DNA from: JARRNO01 sp037384885
GTDB taxonomy: Bacteria; Acidobacteriota; UBA4820; DSQY01
Direction: 5' to 3'
Assembly: GCA_037384885.1 (NCBI GenBank)
Contig: JARRNO010000095.1
Location: 1-7,550 of the forward strand
DNA length: 7,550 nucleotides
Under the pieces are notes generated by a model that worked only from the letters and a program-made list of their open reading frames with translations, searched no databases and had not been told where the DNA came from. The stretch's first letter is position 1. Every line of letters starts with the position of its first letter. Shown in pieces: positions 5,780-7,550 of this stretch. Position numbers and translations under genes: made by a program.

Positions 5780-6570
5780 TTCCGCTCCCCTCTTTTGAGG
5801 CGAACCACGTCCCCGTAATGAATCTCTCTCAATCCACCGGGACCAGCCAGGAGCAGCTCCCCTCCCGGACCGATTCCAGCAAATCTGCCTTCCAATGTGG
5901 CCCCGTCCAAGACAACCTTTAGGGGCTCGTTCGGTTCATGGCACCAAAGCGGCCGGCAATGCTCAGCCAGCCGGGCCGAATCGGCCAGGGCGAGCTGAAC
6001 CAGAGGATCCAGTTCTCGAACAAGCAGGGCCGCAAACCGTTCCCGGTCTACCTCCCGGCCGGTCATGAGCCTGACCGAGGACGCCTTGCGGTTCAGGTCC
6101 GCGGGGAAGTCTTCCCGGTCCTCGTTCAGGTTAACTCCGATCCCCACCACGCATCCGCGCGGGGAGTCCCCCGAAAAGCGGCTTTCCACGAGAACCCCCG
6201 CCAGCTTGGCATCATGCACGACCACGTCGTTCGGCCACTTCAGGCGCGAATCCACGCCTGTGGCCGCCAGCGCCCGCAGAACAGCAAGAGCCCCGGCCAG
6301 CGGGAGGCACTCCAGAAAGGATCCGCTTCGTGGCCAGACCGCGACGCTCACGGCCAGACCTTTTCCGGCCCCCAGGCTCCAGAACCTGCCCTGGCGTCCT
6401 CGTCCCCGCGTTTGCTTTTCCGCGATGACAACCGCCCCGTCCGCCGCCTCGCCGAAAGTTTCCAGAAGTTCCCTTGCCCTGTCGTTGGTGGAGTCGAGGG
6501 ACGGATGGCATTCAACGATCCGGCCGGGCGGAAAACTCCCCATCAGGCCGATCAGGCGATCCCTGTTCAT
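5776..6570 (-). CDS. birA: Biotin-[acetyl-CoA-carboxylase] ligase without DNA-binding domain
   Basis: A 264-aa biotin protein ligase that activates biotin with ATP to biotinyl-5'-AMP and attaches it to the lysine of biotin-carrier proteins such as AccB. Visible motifs are DSTND (26-30), the biotinyl-AMP loop GRGRQGRFW (56-64), KWPNDV (111-116), AKLAGVLVE (121-129) with its conserved lysine K122, and GIGVNLN (143-149). A C-terminal SH3-like domain follows (about 215-260, with DGATLEGRFAGIG). The catalytic domain begins within the first 25 residues, so there is no room for the N-terminal helix-turn-helix of E. coli BirA. It is therefore a class I, enzyme-only ligase and should not repress biotin genes. 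The start ATG at 6570 overlaps the nadC stop as ATGA. It has no strong ribosome-binding site of its own, suggesting coupling to nadC. Confidence 0.96.
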   Translation of the reverse strand: MNRDRLIGLMGSFPPGRIVECHPSLDSTNDRARELLETFGEAADGAVVIAEKQTRGRGRQGRFWSLGAGKGLAVSVAVWPRSGSFLECLPLAGALAVLRALAATGVDSRLKWPNDVVVHDAKLAGVLVESRFSGDSPRGCVVGIGVNLNEDREDFPADLNRKASSVRLMTGREVDRERFAALLVRELDPLVQLALADSARLAEHCRPLWCHEPNEPLKVVLDGATLEGRFAGIGPGGELLLAGPGGLREIHYGDVVRLKRGERK

Positions 6571-7421
6571 GTGCCAACCGCTTCAATTCCGAAGGAGAGA
6601 TCCGCCGCATGGACGGAATGGGTGAGCGCACCCATGGAAATCAGGTCCACACCCGTAGCCGCAACAGAAGGAAGCCGTTCCAGCGTCATGTTCCCGGAGG
6701 CTTCCAGAAGCACCCCAGGGCGGCGCTCCGCCGCCGCCCGCGCCATATCCTCCACCGTCATGTTGTCAAGCAGAACGACATCAGCGCCAGCATCAAGGAC
6801 CTGACCGTATTCTTCGAGATCCCGTACTTCAACCTCCACGCGCCAGAGGGCCCCGCATGCGGCCTTTGCCCGCCGGACGGCCTCGGCGGGCGAGCCGCCC
6901 GCAGCAGCGATGTGGTTTTCTTTGATCAAGATCCCATCCGAAAGGCCCATTCGATGGTTCCAGCCACCGCCCGTTCTCACCGCATATTTCTCGAGCGTTC
7001 TCAGCCCTGGAAGGGTCTTCCGCGTGTCGACAATTCGCGCCGGGGTGCCCGACACGGCTTCCACGGCTGCGCGCGTCGCTGTGGCGACCCCGCAAAGATG
7101 CTGCAGAAGATTTAACGCGGTCCTTTCAGCCAGAAGAAGCGCGGCGGCAGGTCCTTCCACAACCGCGATGACGTCTCCAGCCGAGACGGCCAAGCCTTCG
7201 GCGGTCTCCGCCCGGACGATGCAGGCCGGATCGGCAAGCTCGAAGGTTCTGAGCGCCACCGGGAGACCGCACACGACCAGCGCCTGCTTCGCGGTAATCC
7301 GTCCGAGGACCCGCCCTTCCAGGGAAAGCGCCAGGGAGGTCTTGTCGCCGTAGGGAGCATCTTCCCTGAGCGCCCGGAGCAGGAGGTCGTCGAAATGAGC
7401 TGGAGTCAGATCTTGTCCCAT
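6567..7421 (-). CDS. nadC: Nicotinate-nucleotide pyrophosphorylase (carboxylating)
   Basis: A 284-aa quinolinate phosphoribosyltransferase that makes nicotinate mononucleotide, CO2 and pyrophosphate from quinolinate and PRPP, the entry into NAD by the de novo route. Family landmarks are complete: ERTALNLLQ (99-107), DTRKTLPGLR (132-141), K145 in EKYAV, GGGWNHRMGLSD (151-162), ILIKENH (164-170), EVEV (196-199), LLDN (217-220), EASGN (240-244) and DLISMGALTHS (259-269). These supply the basic residues that bind quinolinate and PRPP phosphates and the acidic residues near the metal site. Length is normal for a bacterial NadC. The ATG at 7421 is preceded by AGGA 7 nt upstream and overlaps the preceding gene by 16 bp. 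No nadA or nadB is visible, so they must lie elsewhere or be absent. Confidence 0.97.
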   Translation of the reverse strand: MGQDLTPAHFDDLLLRALREDAPYGDKTSLALSLEGRVLGRITAKQALVVCGLPVALRTFELADPACIVRAETAEGLAVSAGDVIAVVEGPAAALLLAERTALNLLQHLCGVATATRAAVEAVSGTPARIVDTRKTLPGLRTLEKYAVRTGGGWNHRMGLSDGILIKENHIAAAGGSPAEAVRRAKAACGALWRVEVEVRDLEEYGQVLDAGADVVLLDNMTVEDMARAAAERRPGVLLEASGNMTLERLPSVAATGVDLISMGALTHSVHAADLSFGIEAVGT

Positions 7422-7549
7422 AGGATTATCCTGAGGTCCGGCAGACCGGTTTCCCTGAGATGCTTCAACAAAGGAGCCTCCATGCCCGCAAGCGTATACT
7501 GCGCTGTTTTATCTTGACTGCTGAGGAAAAGAACATCTCCCTTGATCCG
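7406..7549 (-). CDS. C-terminal fragment of unidentified protein (possibly DUF721/DciA-like)
   Basis: On the - strand a frame is open from the right edge and stops at TGA 7408-7406, leaving the last 47 residues of a gene whose start lies outside. The fragment reads as a short strand (GDVLFLSS), then a helical stretch around AGMEAPLLKHL, then a final strand (LRIILWDKI). This order, with hydrophobic strand, 'A-Q-x' helix and terminal beta strand, resembles the end of DUF721 proteins, some of which (DciA) load the replicative helicase. The match is only an impression from a short piece. It overlaps nadC by 16 bp in the same direction, so it is probably the preceding gene of the operon. Confidence 0.5.
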   Translation of the reverse strand, partial: RIKGDVLFLSSQDKTAQYTLAGMEAPLLKHLRETGLPDLRIILWDKI

Positions 7550-7550
7550 A

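Noticed and set aside
5776..6570. BirA as a biotin-sensing repressor
   Set aside because: The N-terminal helix-turn-helix domain is missing, so DNA binding is not expected.
5938..6804. Long + strand open frame (288 codons) opposite birA and nadC
   Set aside because: It spans the junction of two well-identified - strand genes and its product has low-complexity, basic composition with no known motif.

Overview
The window looks like a chromosomal segment of a GC-rich, Gram-negative bacterium. An AsmA-type protein, which belongs to organisms with an outer membrane, and an exported transglutaminase support this. The coenzyme gene cluster and general protein style would suit a deltaproteobacterial (Desulfobacterota-like) or Acidobacteriota-like host, but the lineage is inference and not proven here. 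No mobile element, phage, CRISPR array, tRNA or rRNA was seen.

Layout from left to right: the 3' end of an AsmA-like gene (+ strand, 1-363) converges on a predicted nickel/cobalt-type membrane transporter gene (- strand, 345-1280), and the two overlap tail to tail by 19 bp. A good + strand terminator hairpin for the AsmA gene lies inside the transporter's coding end. Next, all on the - strand, is an exported five-repeat beta-propeller/transglutaminase protein (1391-3070). It has a strong sigma70-like promoter (about 3142-3170) and a terminator hairpin (1309-1339). A 359-bp non-coding interval (3071-3429) follows. It holds that promoter, several TTGAAA/TTTCAA half-sites, three TGTGGA elements exactly 12 bp apart, and several palindromes.

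The right half (3430-7550) is a compact - strand operon. In transcription order it reads: a C-terminal stub of an unidentified gene (perhaps DUF721/DciA-like), nadC, birA, coaX, an unrecognised 232-aa protein with a GTG start, and prmA. Four of the five junctions overlap (16, 4, 4 and 8 bp, two of them ATGA), and the remaining gap is 42 bp, so co-transcription with translational coupling is likely. The operon makes or installs three cofactors: NaMN for NAD (NadC), protein-bound biotin (BirA, here without a DNA-binding domain) and 4'-phosphopantothenate for CoA (CoaX). It ends with the ribosomal protein L11 methyltransferase. Its promoter lies beyond the right edge.

Most of the window is recognisable housekeeping. 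The less ordinary parts are the phased TGTGGA repeat block, the propeller-transglutaminase fusion, the unrecognised protein inside the coenzyme operon, and the variant histidine motif of the transporter. I found no convincing evidence of a wholly new system.
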